The notes: a model not told the origin generated them from the sequence alone. Counted from the stretch's first letter, positions 23,401 through 35,356 are shown. The stretch: DNA of 64,000 nt from Limonium bicolor (GCA_023374045.1 CM041776.1:314886722-314950721), one strand, 5' to 3'. A program made the numbers and translations.

Positions 23401-23430
23401 GAAAATACTTTTACCACAATAATAGTGTAA

Positions 23431-24026
23431 TGACAATCTCACTATTTCTCATATATTCTATTTTATTATGGCAACTGCAGATGCAGCACCAGCTGCCCCA
23501 CAGACCAATCCAATATTGTATTTATTATTCTTACTTAAATAGTTGTATGTAATAATACTATAAATGCCCTTCCTACTCCATCTCTATCATACCATAATAG
23601 TATAATGATTTTAAATACTCCTATAATTTTATTCCGTCACTCTCATTTGTACTAAACAATGTAAGAAAACCTATTGAAGACTTGAAGTACCTATCAAAAT
23701 TCGTATTCAGTGGGTCAATAAAATATCCGCCTTACCCAAGCGACAAGAAAAGTCTTTCATATACTTTTTGGATTTGTAGTTTTGATATTAGCTATTACAA
23801 ATATCTCTTTAAAATTACTTCCATATATATTTTTTCTCGATTACAAATATCTCTATACTTGTGTATCTTAGTATTTATAGAGAAATTTTTTCAGTTGATA
23901 AAAAAAATAGTTGATTGAGAAAGAAACATTTATATTGATCATGGTGTTAAAAGCATGCATGTTTTACCTAGTGACAATTTATCCAAATATGTATTCTTTC
24001 TTGTGTTGCACATGAACATCGAATCC
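23431..24026. other. AT-rich 3' flank of the broken gene
   Basis: No coding region recognised. Probably the 3' UTR of the interrupted gene and then spacer. Confidence 0.4.
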
Positions 24027-24086
24027 ATCATGATCTTGACTTTGTCCCTTCGGGGACATCCGATAAAAAATCATGATCTTGACTTT
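24027..24086 (+). mobile_element. Retroposed 5' end of U6 snRNA with 17-bp target duplication
   Basis: gtcccttcggggacatcc plus gataaaa at 24044-24068 matches nucleotides 1-25 of plant U6 snRNA (the 5' stem-loop) as I recall them, with one further A. It is flanked by perfect copies of atcatgatcttgacttt at 24027-24043 and 24070-24086. A short A run ends the insert. Perfect long duplications and an A tail indicate LINE-type reverse transcription. It carries no promoter and cannot make a U6 RNA. Confidence 0.85.
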
Positions 24087-25134
24087 ATTGACCTTGATCA
24101 TTCAACTGGGCTATTTGCCAGCTTCCATCAACTTTTTTTTGATAATTGGCTAGTTATCCAACTTACATAGCAGTACTGAGGCATGAATGTCTTTCCCGCT
24201 TAAGAGCACTTTAAAGAAAATACAAAGAACAAAACACAAAAAACGAAACAACATTTAGTTTTTCATTTCGTCGTTTGGAAACCATCAACAAATCCAATCG
24301 AAACCAAGCATAAGAAAGGGCATGTCAAATACCTTCAGAACAATTACTATAGCTAGTCTATAATTCCCAATCCTGTTATCAATTTGCAATCTGAATAATA
24401 TCATATACAAATACTAAATTCCAATATCATAACTGAAGCTTAACAACAAAGATTCTTGGCTTTTCGAGTCACGACGTGGTTAGTAGTATCACGTCTCTTA
24501 GATATAATATATGGAAACTAGTTTCATCACTGAAAGGTCACGTTCAAATTTCTTTTTTTCTTTTTAACAAAAAACATGTTCAAACTTAAAGTATTGGGAA
24601 ATCATCTCATCAATACCTTCAAGTTTCAAAGCAGCACAGGTTTGGTGGCTCTTTAATGTATTTTAATATATTATTGTTTCATAAGGAATCTACCTAGCGT
24701 TAGAAACCGAATGTTTACAATAGATGAATAGATATAACTGAAATACCGGTGATAAAAAAAGGACAGATGTCCGTATAGAGATGGGGGGTTTTATAATACA
24801 CAGTTCCCAAGTAAGTTAGCTGATATAGTAATAGATTTAGAGACTACATACGGGGTTTGTCTTAAATCGTATGAGCTCTTTAACTTTTGAAAGCAATGCA
24901 AAGATAAATAGGTTTTGCAAGAGACATGTTGTGCACTTTATTTTTAAAAGATCTTAAGATCAACAAGCTTGATCTTGAACTATAAATGGGGTTGTTTGCT
25001 AGATATGTGACACCTACATTGTCACACTACAAAGTTGAAGCATCTCAAGCAGATGTCCATACTAGGTTAAAGGTGTAAGTTAGAGGGTATCAATGATGGC
25101 AAATTCTAGGGCCTTGTAGTTGTACTTGGACTTT
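24087..25134. other. Intergenic DNA, no gene recognised
   Basis: AT-rich sequence without motif, repeat or long open frame worth noting. Confidence 0.4.
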
Positions 25135-25688
25135 GTTGTGGATAGGGGTGGCAATTTCAACACGACCCGTTTGACCAACACGAACCCGACACGAAGTTAG
25201 CGGGTTTGGGTTTTAAAATTTGACACGATTAAATAAACGGGTCAACCCGAACACGACTCGTTTAATAACCGTGTCGGGTGTGGGTTTAAGATATGTAACC
25301 CGCTAACCCGTTTAAGTAATTTATATTAAATAAATATATATTATAAATTATAGATTATTCATTTTTTATCAAATTTTAATATAAATAAGATAATAAATAT
25401 AATTTATGACAAATCTAATGTTAATTAATCAAATATTTTCTTTTATATAACTAAACATGTTAGGTTTGAGTTAAATATATGTGGATTTGAGTTTCAAATT
25501 TGGACATAATTAGTTTATTGGGTCAGACGGGTCAGCCCGTTTGATAACCCGGTCAACCCATAAACGGGTTGGGTTTGGGTTTCATATTTTGACACGATTA
25601 ATTAAACGGGTTGGGTCGGGTCAACCCGTTTAATAAACGGGACGGGTTTGAGTTTAGCCTAACCCGTTTTGCCAGCCCTAGTTGTGGA
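25135..25688. mobile_element. hAT-type non-autonomous element (538 bp), perfect 8-bp TSD
   Basis: Element 25143-25680 begins taggggtggcaa and ends ttttgccagcccta, inverted termini common in plant hAT elements. Exact duplications gttgtgga occupy 25135-25142 and 25681-25688. Subterminal regions are full of repeated acccgttt / aaacgggt motifs in both orientations (candidate transposase binding sites); the middle is AT-rich. Non-coding. Confidence 0.92.
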
Positions 25689-25699
25689 TCTAGCAAAAA

Positions 25700-27235
25700 T
25701 TTCTTGTATCTCTTTAAGTCCCGAGATATCAGACGGTGGATTGTGCGGGAAGTTCATTCCCACCATAGTACGGCTGTCTAGGTGGCAGTCTAGTCAGCTT
25801 GCTGACTGGACTGCTTAGGTGACATATTAAATGGGGTAACATTTGTATTAACTTTAAATAGTCATAACTTTTAAAATATAAGTCCAAAATAAAAAAATTT
25901 TACACCATTGTTCATCTAAATTCAAGCTCTTTAAAACAAGACCAATCATTGATATATTTTGACAAGTTTAAAAATTTATGTTAGTTATATGTACATATCA
26001 ACATATATCAACGACACTTATGATTCACCACGTACAGATTAAAATACACCATATAACATTAATAATACACCACAAAATAATAATGATTCAATATTTGTTC
26101 CGAAGTTTTTTTTTTGTTCCGAAGTTTGTTATCTAATTCACCACTTATTAGTTAATGAATCATAATACCAATTTCAATGAATCATAATATCAAATGTAAT
26201 TAATCATAACATCATTTTAGTGTATCATCAGTAACATATAAAAATAAAAATTTTAAATAATAATACAATACAAAACAATATTTGGTACGTAAGAAAAATA
26301 CATGATTCGCCATATAAGGTTTAAAATACATTACAATACAATAATAATGCACTAAAGCCAATAATGTTTTTTTATCGGTTCCGGAGTTTGTCATTTAATT
26401 CACCACTTATTAGTTAATGAATCATAATATCAATTTAATGAATCATAATATCAAAATTAATGAATCTTAATATCAAAATTAATGAATCATCAATCACATA
26501 TAAAAAGAAAAAATTTAAACAATAATAGAACACAAAAAAATATTGGTACGTAAGAAAAATACATGATTCACCATATAAGGTTTAAAATACATTACAATAC
26601 AATAATAATACACTAAAACCAATAATGTTTTTTTTATCGATTCCGGAGTGTCATTTAATTCACCACTTATTAGTTAATGAATCATAATATCAATTTAATG
26701 AATCATAATATCAAAATTAATGAATCATCAATCACATATAAAAAGAAAAAATTTAAACAATAATACAACATAAAAAATATTTGGTACGTAAAAAAATACA
26801 TGATTCACCAAATACACCATACAATAATAATTACACTACAAAACAATAATGATTTTTATCGGGTTCGAAAATTGTAATCTAATTCACCACTTATTAGTTA
26901 ATGAATCATAATATTAATTTTAATGAATCATAATATCAAAACTGATGAATCATATATGAGTTTAGTGTATCATCATACACATGTAAAAATAAGTTTTTGT
27001 TAAAGTTGTCAAAACATATCCATGACTGGTCTTGTTTTGAAGAGCTTGAATTTAGATGAATAATGATATAATTTTTTTTCATTTTGGACTTATATATTAA
27101 AAGTTACAACCATTTAAAATTAATATAATAAAAAGGGCAACCAGTCAGCAAAGCAGTCCAGTCAGCTGCTGACTGGGACTGCCAAATCAGCAGCTCGCAC
27201 GATATTTTTGCACGGAACGTCCGTGTGTTTATGGT
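25700..27235. mobile_element. Foldback element with internal tandem repeats (~1.5 kb)
   Basis: Left (about 25720-26000) and right (about 26985-27235) arms are inverted relatives: ggcagtctagtcagc and gactggactgc on the left against gcagtccagtcagctgctgactg on the right, and agctctttaaaacaagacca against its complement. Between them lie four tandem repeats. No coding sequence; target duplication not located. Confidence 0.75.
26040..26985. repeat. Tandem repeat array inside the foldback (~225-262 bp units, 4 copies)
   Basis: attcaccacttattagttaatg recurs with its flanks starting near 26136, 26398, 26658 and 26882; each unit also carries aatcataatatcaa, tttggtacgtaagaaa and cattacaatacaataataat. 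Units differ by small indels. Confidence 0.88.
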
Positions 27236-27420
27236 TATTTTTCAAGATGACATAACAGACAGTGGTTGATCTTTGATCCGATGAGGAGCCAGGCTGGTCA
27301 GCATCCACAGCGCCTAAGATAAAGAGAAGTGAACATGTATTGTTGAGTTCGCCTATCGTAGGACACTTTTCAAGACTCTCTAGTAAGACATTTTAAATTT
27401 GTAACATTTTGGTATAGCTC
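27236..27420 (-). pseudogene. Remnant of a Ty1/copia RNase H segment
   Basis: On the minus strand, around 27315-27245, the reading DADQPGSSSDQRSTTVCYV corresponds to the DADWAGxxxDRRSTxGYCV motif of copia RNase H. It is very short, with no neighbouring copia domains. Confidence 0.4.
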
Positions 27421-28164
27421 ATTAATAATGAAGGAGATATCAGGTAGGGTAACTATAAGTATTTTAGATCAAAGGATCTTGCACTGACTATGAAACTATT
27501 ATCTTAATCTAATATATTATCTTGCTTTCGAAAAAAATAAAAATAGAAGGAGTATAATTTATAGCGTCTAAAGTGTTGAGATAGGTGCAATTTAGTTGGC
27601 AATTTTGACCCAACTTGAAGACCCAACCTAAAACCAACCCACAAATTATGGGTTTAGGTCAATATTTTTTACTCGTTTAATTTTTGGGTTGGGAATGACT
27701 AGTAGAGCTGATCAAACGGGCGGGCGGGTTGGGCCAATATTAATTTTAGGTATGAACGGACCTATATATTTGTCCAAGCCCGGTTTTAATTTTTTCAGGC
27801 CGGGCCGGGCTAGGCCCGGATTTATTTTAATCGTTGTCATTGTCCGACCCGGTTTTATAATTTTTTAAATATTATTATTAATTTTTTTGAAAAAATATAT
27901 AGATTATGTATAATATTAATATATATTAATTATAATATGTATATATGGTATGTAATATTAATAGATATTATGTATAATTCACAGTATGCCCGAAGTGATA
28001 CAAAATGCACAAAAATCAAAATAGTATAAAAATATAAACATATAGAAAAATTAATTTTTTTATAAAATAAAAAAAAATAAAAAATTGAAATATCATAAAG
28101 TATTTAAAAAATTAAATATTTGTAGATTTTGTTAAAATTATTTACTACCATAAAAAAGAATATA
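27421..28164. other. Intergenic DNA with a GC-rich half-element
   Basis: At 27705-27860 there are repeated gcccgg / ccgggc / gggcgggttggg phrases resembling one subterminal half of a hAT-type element like 25143-25680; the other half was not seen. The rest, 27870-28160, is A/T. Confidence 0.4.
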
Positions 28165-30732
28165 ACCGGTCGACAATCACTAGCACTGAGGACTTACCCT
28201 CGACACTAGGGAAGCCCGACACAAAATCCAGGGAGACCGACTCCCAAGGACGACTAGGAATAGGCAACGGATTCAATAGGCCCGCCGTCTTCTTCCTCTC
28301 TACTTTGTCCTGCTAGCATACCAGACAAGACTTCACATATTCTTCAATGTTTGGGACCATCTTCTTCCAATAGTAGCTTCGACGAATGAGAGCTAGGGTT
28401 TGGTTTACCCCGGCATGACCCGCCCACTTAGCATCATGAAACTCCAGCATCAACTCAATTCGAATTTTCCCAGCAGGAACCACCACTCGTCACTGTTTAT
28501 CCAGCAACAGGTCATCAAGCAGAATGTAGCGGCGAGTCTTGCCAGCACGGACTTTCTCACAGATCTGATTGTACGTTGAGTCGGATTTAGATGCTTCCCG
28601 GATTCTGACCATCAAGTCACTTTCCACGCGAGAGATATTGCTTATTACCCCGAAACAATGCCGACTTAGAGCATCAGGTACAACATTGTGCCGACCCGGT
28701 CTATGGATCCACTCAAAGTCAAATTCACCCAAAAACTCTTGCCATCTCGCCTGCTTAGGAGATAACTTCTTCTGCATGGTGAAATAGGTGTTGGCCACAT
28801 TATCCGTGACAACGAGGAACTTAGTTGCGAGAAGGTAATGCCTCCAAATTGTAAGGCAATGGATTACCGCCAGCATCTCTTTCTCATGAGCCGAATAGCG
28901 TTGTTCGGCTCCATTTAACTTCCGACTCTCAAAGGAACATGGGTGACCCTCTTGTACGAGGACACCAGCAATTCCTCTGTCAGATGCATCAGTGTGGACC
29001 TCAAATGGTTTATCGAATTCGGGCAACTTGAGCACTGGCTCCGAGGAAATAGTTCTCTTCAGCAACTCAAATGCTTCCTGGCGCGCACCCGTCCACGCCC
29101 ACGTTTCACCCTTCTTGAGCAAATCGGTAAGTGGGGCTACCTTATGAGAATACCCTTCCACAAATCGGCGATAGTAGTTCACCAAACCAAGGAAAGAGCG
29201 AAGTTCAGATACATCCCTCGGTGTCGTCCACTCTAGGATCGCTTTCACCTTGGATGGGTCCATACGAACCGCCCCGGCGGAGATGATGTGGCCGAGGAAA
29301 ACAATTTCTCGTTGATCAAAGGAACACTTCTCTCTCTTCACATAAAGCTCATGCGCCCGTAAGCGATCAAATACCAGTTCCACATGACGCAAATGATCCT
29401 CTAAGTTACTGCTATATACAACAATGTCATCAAGATAGACAACAACAAATACATCGAGGTAGCCAAAAAGGACATCATTCATTAAATTACAAAATGTAGC
29501 AGGGGCATTACATAGACCAAAAGGCATTACAAGAAATTCGAAAAACCTATAACGGGTTGCACATGTAGTTTTTCCCTCATCACCCTCTGCTATGCGGACC
29601 TGCCAATACCCCGATCGGAGATCAAGCTTCGTGAAGTACGAGGCTTTAGACAAACGATCGAATAGGTCATCAAGTCTTGGAATGGGATACTTGTTCTTTA
29701 CAGTGACCTTGTTCAAAGCTCTGTAGTCAACGCAGAGTCGAAGTGAGCCATCAGCCTTCTTTTGGAAAAGTACGGGAGCTCCATATGGCGCTATCGAGGG
29801 ACGAATCTTCCCAGACGCCAGAAGCTCAGAGAGCTGCGCCTTTAACTCATTCAGTTCCATCGGTGACATGCGGTAAGGGGCCTGAGAAGGAGGGACGGCC
29901 CCTGGGACTAACTGAATTTTGCGGTCTATGGCCTGTCGTGGAGGAAGGCAATTCGGCAGCTCCGAAGGTATCAAATCTTTATATATCTCTAGAAGAGGCT
30001 TCATCTCTTCAGGGACAACTTCACTTGACTTTGACTTTCCGGTTTGGCCACAGCTAGTACAGCCGGACCGATCCCCGATGCCGCATAAGGATCAATTGGG
30101 CCAACAAGCTCAGTGAGACAATCCGGAGCATCAACTGACCCCACCTGGACAGCATCGACAAAACATGGAAAACACTCATCTGTAATCCAAATGCCCTGAA
30201 GATGAATTGCGGGCTCAGCCTTAGACGATACTGCAAAAGGTGATCCTAAGATCATGGGAAATCTTGGAATGTCCAACACCTCAAAAGTCCCGACTCCTTC
30301 CCATCTGCCGACTTTTATTCGTAATTCACAAGTGCCATGAACGGGCATGACTCCCTCATTCGCAGCCGTCGCAGCAGTCTAGGTTGGAGTCGCCAAAATC
30401 CCGAGTGCCTGAACGACACTTAGGTCGACGAAGTTGCTCGTGGCTCCTGTATCAACCATAGCCATAATAGTGTGACTTTGGTTAATTTCTACTGGAACAT
30501 ATAATAAATCAGGATGTGGACTAGGAACATAAATTGTAGAATGAGCTACCTTCGTCGGATGCAGAATTAAGCCAACGAAAGTTGTAGGGACAACATCCTT
30601 GCGAGCACCCTCGTTGGAGGAATTCAAGAGCGCAAAGATGTTAGCTCGCTTGGGGCAGGATGTAGCAAAGTGCATCCCCACAAAGGTGATAAAGTCCATG
30701 CTTTTATTGAAGGTTTGAAACCTTGGGCCCAA
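28165..30732 (-). pseudogene. Ty3/gypsy partial gag-pol copy: protease, RT, RNase H, start of integrase
   Basis: Reading down the minus strand: end of gag (HFATSCPKRANIF), aspartic protease with the catalytic DTGA motif (MVDTGATSNFVDL) at 30732-30379 and RFPMILGSPF at 30348-30001, then an open 504-codon frame (30004-28490). That frame holds RT ([28 protein letters not shown], catalytic YLDDIVVYS), RNase H ([15 protein letters not shown]) and [12 protein letters not shown]. Beyond the stop at 28490 the integrase zinc-binding HHCC start can be read (EFHDAKWAGHAGVNQT, SYYWKKM...C) with stops, and the element ends near 28165 within integrase. It is therefore truncated at both ends and dead, though the RT frame is intact and looks young. 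No primer site or LTR lies on this side. Confidence 0.93.
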
Positions 30733-32330
30733 AATGAGCTAAGGAGAAGTAGGGCGACGACTGTTTCCCAAGCTATTGAGGTTGCCGAGGGTCTGGTGGA
30801 TTTTCGACAGGAGTCCTCACCTGGAAAGGTTGGTTCTTCTAATCTGAGAAAGGAAGGTGATTCCTCCCCACGGAAGCGGAAGTGGCCGGCAACCCAGCCT
30901 GAGTGGGATTCAAGCCACTCAGAATCGCCACAGGTAGATGTGTTGGTTAAAGAAAATGAGTCAAAGTCCTTTAACAAGAAGGGGAAGAAGACTAAACCCA
31001 ACTTCACCCCAACTTGCTACTTCTGTGGTGATGCACATTTTGCTACATCCTGTCCTAAGCGAGCAAATATTTCGGCGCTTTTGAGTCCTCCTAGTGAGGG
31101 TGCTCACAAGGATGTCGTCCCTTCAACTTTTGTTGGCTCTATTTTGCATCCGTCTAAGGAGCCACGAGCAACTTCGTCGCCTTGAGTGTCGTGCAGGCAC
31201 TTAGGATTTTGACAACCCCAAACCCATACTGTTTTGGTAGCCACGAACGTAGAAGTTATGTCTGTTCATAGCACATGTAAATTATGTATATAAGTCGGTA
31301 TGTGGGTGGGAGTTGTGACTTTTGAGATCTTGGAGTTTCCAAGATTCCCCATGCTCTGGGGTTCACCTTTTGGTGGGATCGTTTACGGGCACACAAGCTA
31401 GTGTGAAGAGGGAGAAGTGTTCGTTCGGTTAACGAGAATTTGCTTTCACAGGCCACATCATCCTCGTCGGGGCGGTCCGTGTGGACCCATCCCAGGTGTA
31501 AGCGATCCTAGGGAGGACGACTCCGAGGGATGTATCTGATCTTCGTCCTTTTCCTTTGTTGTGGTGAAATATCAACGCCGATGCGGGGAAAGGTTTTCTC
31601 GGAAGGTAGCCCATTTTTACCGACTTGCTCAAAGTGAGCAAAAATGGGACGGGGACGGGTGCGCGCCCTGAAGGCATTCGAGTGGCTAAAGTGACTTATT
31701 TCCTTGAAACCAGTGCTTAAGTTGCCTGAGTTTGATAAGTCCCTTGAGAGTCGGAAGTTATGACGAGCCAAACAATGTTATTCGGCTTATATGCAAGAGA
31801 TGCTTGCGGTATCCTCTGTCTTATGGTTTTGAGGCATTACCTTCCCGAAACTAAGTTTTCTTTCTTTTTGGTTGTTGTCACTGGTAATGTGACTAACTTC
31901 TATCTTACCACGCAGGAGAAGTTGTTCCTTAAGCATGCGAGATGGGACGAGTTTTCGGGTCGGCACAATGATGTCCTGATGCTCTGAGTCGGCATTGTTT
32001 TGGGCTAAACAACAATATCTCCCGCGTGGGAATTGACCTAGTGGTCAGAATCCGGGAAGCATCGAAATCCGACTCGACTTACAAACAAATTCGTGAGAAA
32101 GTCCATGATGGAAAAGACTCGCCGCTACACCCCGCTTAAGGACCTAGCTGTTTGATGAGCAATGTCGAGTTATTGTTCATGCTGGGAAATTTCGTATCAA
32201 AATAGAGAGAAAGAAGTTGCAACGTGGGCGAGAGGGTAACTTATTGCATATCCAAGATGAGATACAAAAATACTTAGAAACTTTGCCGAGGACGACAAAG
32301 ACTTAGGTGGGGGAGGTTTGTTACGTCCAA
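30670..32330 (+). pseudogene. Second Ty3/gypsy partial copy, plus strand: gag end and decayed pol
   Basis: The open frame 30670-31185 gives the C-terminal half of gag (HPHKGDKVHAFIEGLKPWAQ ...) with a zinc knuckle CYFCGDAHFATSCPKRAN. Pol follows only in broken frames: a protease-like FEILEFPRFPML stretch near 31329-31360, RNase H pieces at about 31630-31960 (WDGDGCAP-like, then SRKL and the LTTQEKL...HARWDEF segment), and the start of integrase to about 32270. RT is largely deleted. A purine-rich tract (aggtgggggagg, 32305-32316) precedes the LTR. Its proteins resemble the minus-strand copy, so both belong to one family. Confidence 0.88.
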
Positions 32331-33150
32331 TTTTTGTAAGGACAAAGACAAGCAGCTTGACACCAGAATGTATTTATACTCAACGATGTAATGTAAGCCT
32401 TCGGGCCTTGTATCTTAATCAATAAAAGAAGTAGCCCTTTTCGTACCTGCGTTGCGATGACTCGGTCTCTCTCTGTTATACGCCCTTTAAGCTAACTTGC
32501 AGGTGTGCAGGTAGCCGAGGGGCCCCTTGGGGATAGAGCTTTGGAACTACGGTGCGAGCTCCTATTACCCAGATGCCGAGAGCTGGCGGCATCAACTTAG
32601 TATGTCCCTAGTTACTCTTACCCCGATGTGTGGGCGGCACATCATTAGAGCCTTTGTGGCTTGCACAGGGAGGAGTTGGATTAAGGTGGAGATAAGGGTG
32701 TTGGTATTCGCCCGATGCCCTCACCCTCCGGTAGTCGGTACTTGCATTGACGATGTGGGTCAACCTTGTGGTTACCCGAGCACTGGCGCTACTTGTACTT
32801 GGGCCGCGCACTTGGGAAGGAGCTGCAAGTGGTGCGCGGATCCCCTTTGACCTTGACACTCATAGTTAAGGGATTTGGGATGGCCGGATTACTTATCTGC
32901 TAAGGGTGGTATAAGTCCACTCTCATCCTTGTGGTGGCGAGTGGCCAACCGGCATGTCGGCTGTGTGCCTCATTGCCGGGGCCCTTGGGTTAAATTACCC
33001 TTAGGCTTGTCAAGCTGTGTGCTTGACGCCGCTAGCGTATGGATGCCCCTTGTTTGCATACATGTGTTCAATGTCTCTCGTGCATGTGTGCGTGCTTGTT
33101 GCTTGAGTGTTCCTAAATGTTTTCCGCTGCGTGATTGCTTGTTTTAAACA
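32319..33150 (+). mobile_element. Putative 3' LTR of the plus-strand gypsy copy
   Basis: Directly follows the polypurine tract, starts tgttacgtcc and could end ttttaaaca at 33150 (TG...CA). It includes a TATA-like tatttatac (about 32370) and aataaaa (about 32423). No matching 5' LTR exists in the window, so the right edge is a guess. Confidence 0.45.
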
Positions 33151-34047
33151 CATAATTGATACCTATTCATATCAATTAAGTACCATAATTTATACCATAC
33201 ATTTTAAATTATATTTTTTTTACCAATTTAAATTATTTATTCTAATTAAAATAAATTATATTTTTTTTAAACTAATATTAAAAAAATAAAAAATTTATAT
33301 TTTATTTTGTAGATAACTTTTTGTCATAATATTTTATAGATAACAAAAATACTATGTCATAAAGTTATATGCAAACTAGAATATATATTTTCAAAAAATA
33401 ACTTCTCTTAATATTAGTTAAAAAATTTAAAATAATTTATTTTGAATAATTAAATTAATTTGATAGAATAAAAGAAATTTAAAATTGAATAATAATTATG
33501 GTAATCAATTGATATAAATTGATAGAAAAATTGTTATGAATTATGTGTTGAAAACACTATATTCATTTTTATGGTAATGAATAAGTTAAAAAAATCTAAG
33601 AAATTTGTTTTCAATATTTTATGATGTTTTTAATTTTCTTTTATTTGTAATATTTTCTAAATTATATATGTATATGTATATATTATATTTTTATAGTATT
33701 TTGAGTTTTTTTGTGAATTTTTAACATTTGGTTACATATTATGAATTTTAAAAGTAATTTGATAACTAGTAGGAGTATTATTGTCGTTTTTCTTTCTAGT
33801 CAATAACTATAATAATATTTTATAAACTTTACAAAAATATAATGAAATTTCATATTGTGTGCGAGACATTTGGTGAATTAGAAAAAAAATAGAGTGACAT
33901 TTTATGAAATTTGTTATATAGTCGTACACGTATTTTGTGAAATTATTCCTAGAAGTATCCCTTCTTCTGCGCATCGAGCTTGCGTGCGGCGTGCACACTT
34001 CGAGTTCGGTCACTGATATATCCCTTCTGAGTGAAATCTAGAGAAAT
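33151..34047. other. AT-rich spacer and promoter side of the glycine-rich gene
   Basis: About 800 bp of A/T-rich sequence with no recognised element; 33995-34047 would be the 5' UTR of the next gene. Confidence 0.4.
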
Positions 34048-35356
34048 ATGAATCGGCGGGGAGTTGGCAGAGAGCCAATGGAAGAAAATGATAAGGGTTT
34101 AATTTGGAAGCTCCCGGAATTGAGAATTAGAAACTTCGGTAAGGTTGGCCCTTTATTTGCCATTGGTGTAGGGTGCGGTGCTGGCTTTGGTATCGGTCTC
34201 ATTGGAGGTAATTCTCTCGCAGCATAATTCGTGTTCACCGGAACTGTTATGTGTTAAAACCTTCGTAACTTCTTCATGTTTTAGACGAGGGTTGCTAATT
34301 AATCTATAATGCTCATTGGGGTACTCAGCGACTTTTGCACAATTGAATTATTGAAACTTGGTCAGGTTTTGAGCTTTAGTTCACTGCTTCATTTGGGGAA
34401 TTCTTTTGCATAGGATTTATGATTAGGGTCGTCGGTTAGGGTTTGATCTGGCATAGTCTGCCCTTTTTATTTGATTGTTGTAATTATGGTTTGCCCGGCT
34501 TCTGTTCTGTCCAAATTCGATTCTGCTTGTCTTAGCCATATCTTTTTAACCGGGGAGTGTGCTCAATTTTCAGGGACGGGAATTGGTCCTGGAATTCCAG
34601 GACTACAGTTGGGGTTTGGCGTCGGCGTTGGATGTGGTATTGGTGCTGGTTTCGGCTATGGTCTTGGTGGAGGTATAGCTTATGATGACAAGACGAAGTA
34701 CTCCAACATTGGAAGGTTTTCTCATGGCATTGGAACCCTTCCAACTCAGTAAGTAGAATAACTTAACTCTGATAACCACTCTTAGTTACATATAAGTTCT
34801 TATGGTCGCTGCTGGGGCCAAATGGTACCTACCTAGTGGCTTACACGCTTACTCCTGGGGGCTTGCTTTTCCTGCCTCTTCAGTTTAACCAAGCTGAGTA
34901 ACAAGTTTTTGTTCTTTGTCGATGTCATTGACCATTGCATCCAGTGATGGTTTCCTCATTCTGATATGAAATGCTGGTTTTGGAACCGCTACCCAGTATT
35001 ATATGCTTTAAGTGTGACCTTTGGTTAGAACACCTACCTGCCATTTACTGTGTTTACTAGCCAGCTGATAATCATGAGGTTTGGGGGTATTTGGGTTTAA
35101 GGGGCAGCTGTGGAGTGCAAAAAGAGAGATCCCATTATTAATAAACCATATATGGAGCCACCCCCACATTCAGGAGAATATACTAGACATATATGTAGTT
35201 TCATATTCAGCTATAGTAAAATTGGTCACATCTTGATATGAATCTTTGGCTTGGTTTCTCAGAGACGAACTGGGTGCTGTGATGGAGGAGCTTGTCATAA
35301 ACACTAAGAAGTTGATCCAAGTGACTTCAAAGGAAATCGACAAATGGAGGAGATGA
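34048..35356 (+). CDS. Small glycine-rich membrane-type protein, 142 aa, unknown function
   Basis: Three exons: 34048-34207, 34574-34748 and 35263-35356, with phase-consistent GT-AG junctions. The product has a charged N-terminus (MNRRGVGREPMEENDKGLIW), then two glycine-rich hydrophobic blocks, GPLFAIGVGCGAGFGIGLIGG and GLQLGFGVGVGCGIGAGFGYG, that could span or embed in a membrane, and a polar C-terminal helix ending KLIQVTSKEIDKWRR. The Gly-every-second-residue pattern recalls small glycine-rich organelle-envelope proteins such as TGD5, but I cannot match it to a named family. No lesion was seen; the alternating pattern argues for a selected protein. The first ATG in a leader free of upstream stops was chosen as start. 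Confidence 0.75.

Larger units (their letters stand above)
16656..23430 (+). pseudogene. Unknown small gene, broken by a LINE and carrying an in-frame stop
   Basis: ATG at 16656 opens MEDSEK, then GT at 16674; an acceptor (attcag) at 16771-16776 leads to SIPPVDASSAINNLNISPYP and an in-frame TGA at 16837. Past it the frame stays open to about 17072: helical, lysine-rich (ENLRNFSKAIDDAIESFKKM) with an acidic end (DSENENEFEQSDEK). A later exon ends ISIKIDEYAGHSM at 17559; a LINE (17562-23385) follows. Beyond the LINE the frame resumes LKILLPQ and meets TAA at 23421. The LINE therefore sits eight codons before the stop. I do not recognise the protein; it looks helical and charged. The stop may reflect another splice form. 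Confidence 0.55.

Noticed and set aside
24044..24069. Functional U6 gene
   Set aside because: Only the first 25 bases are present, with no upstream element or rest of the RNA.
28490..30004. Endogenous virus
   Set aside because: The order protease-RT-RNase H-integrase and DTGA/YLDD motifs are those of a Ty3/gypsy retrotransposon; no envelope or movement gene seen.
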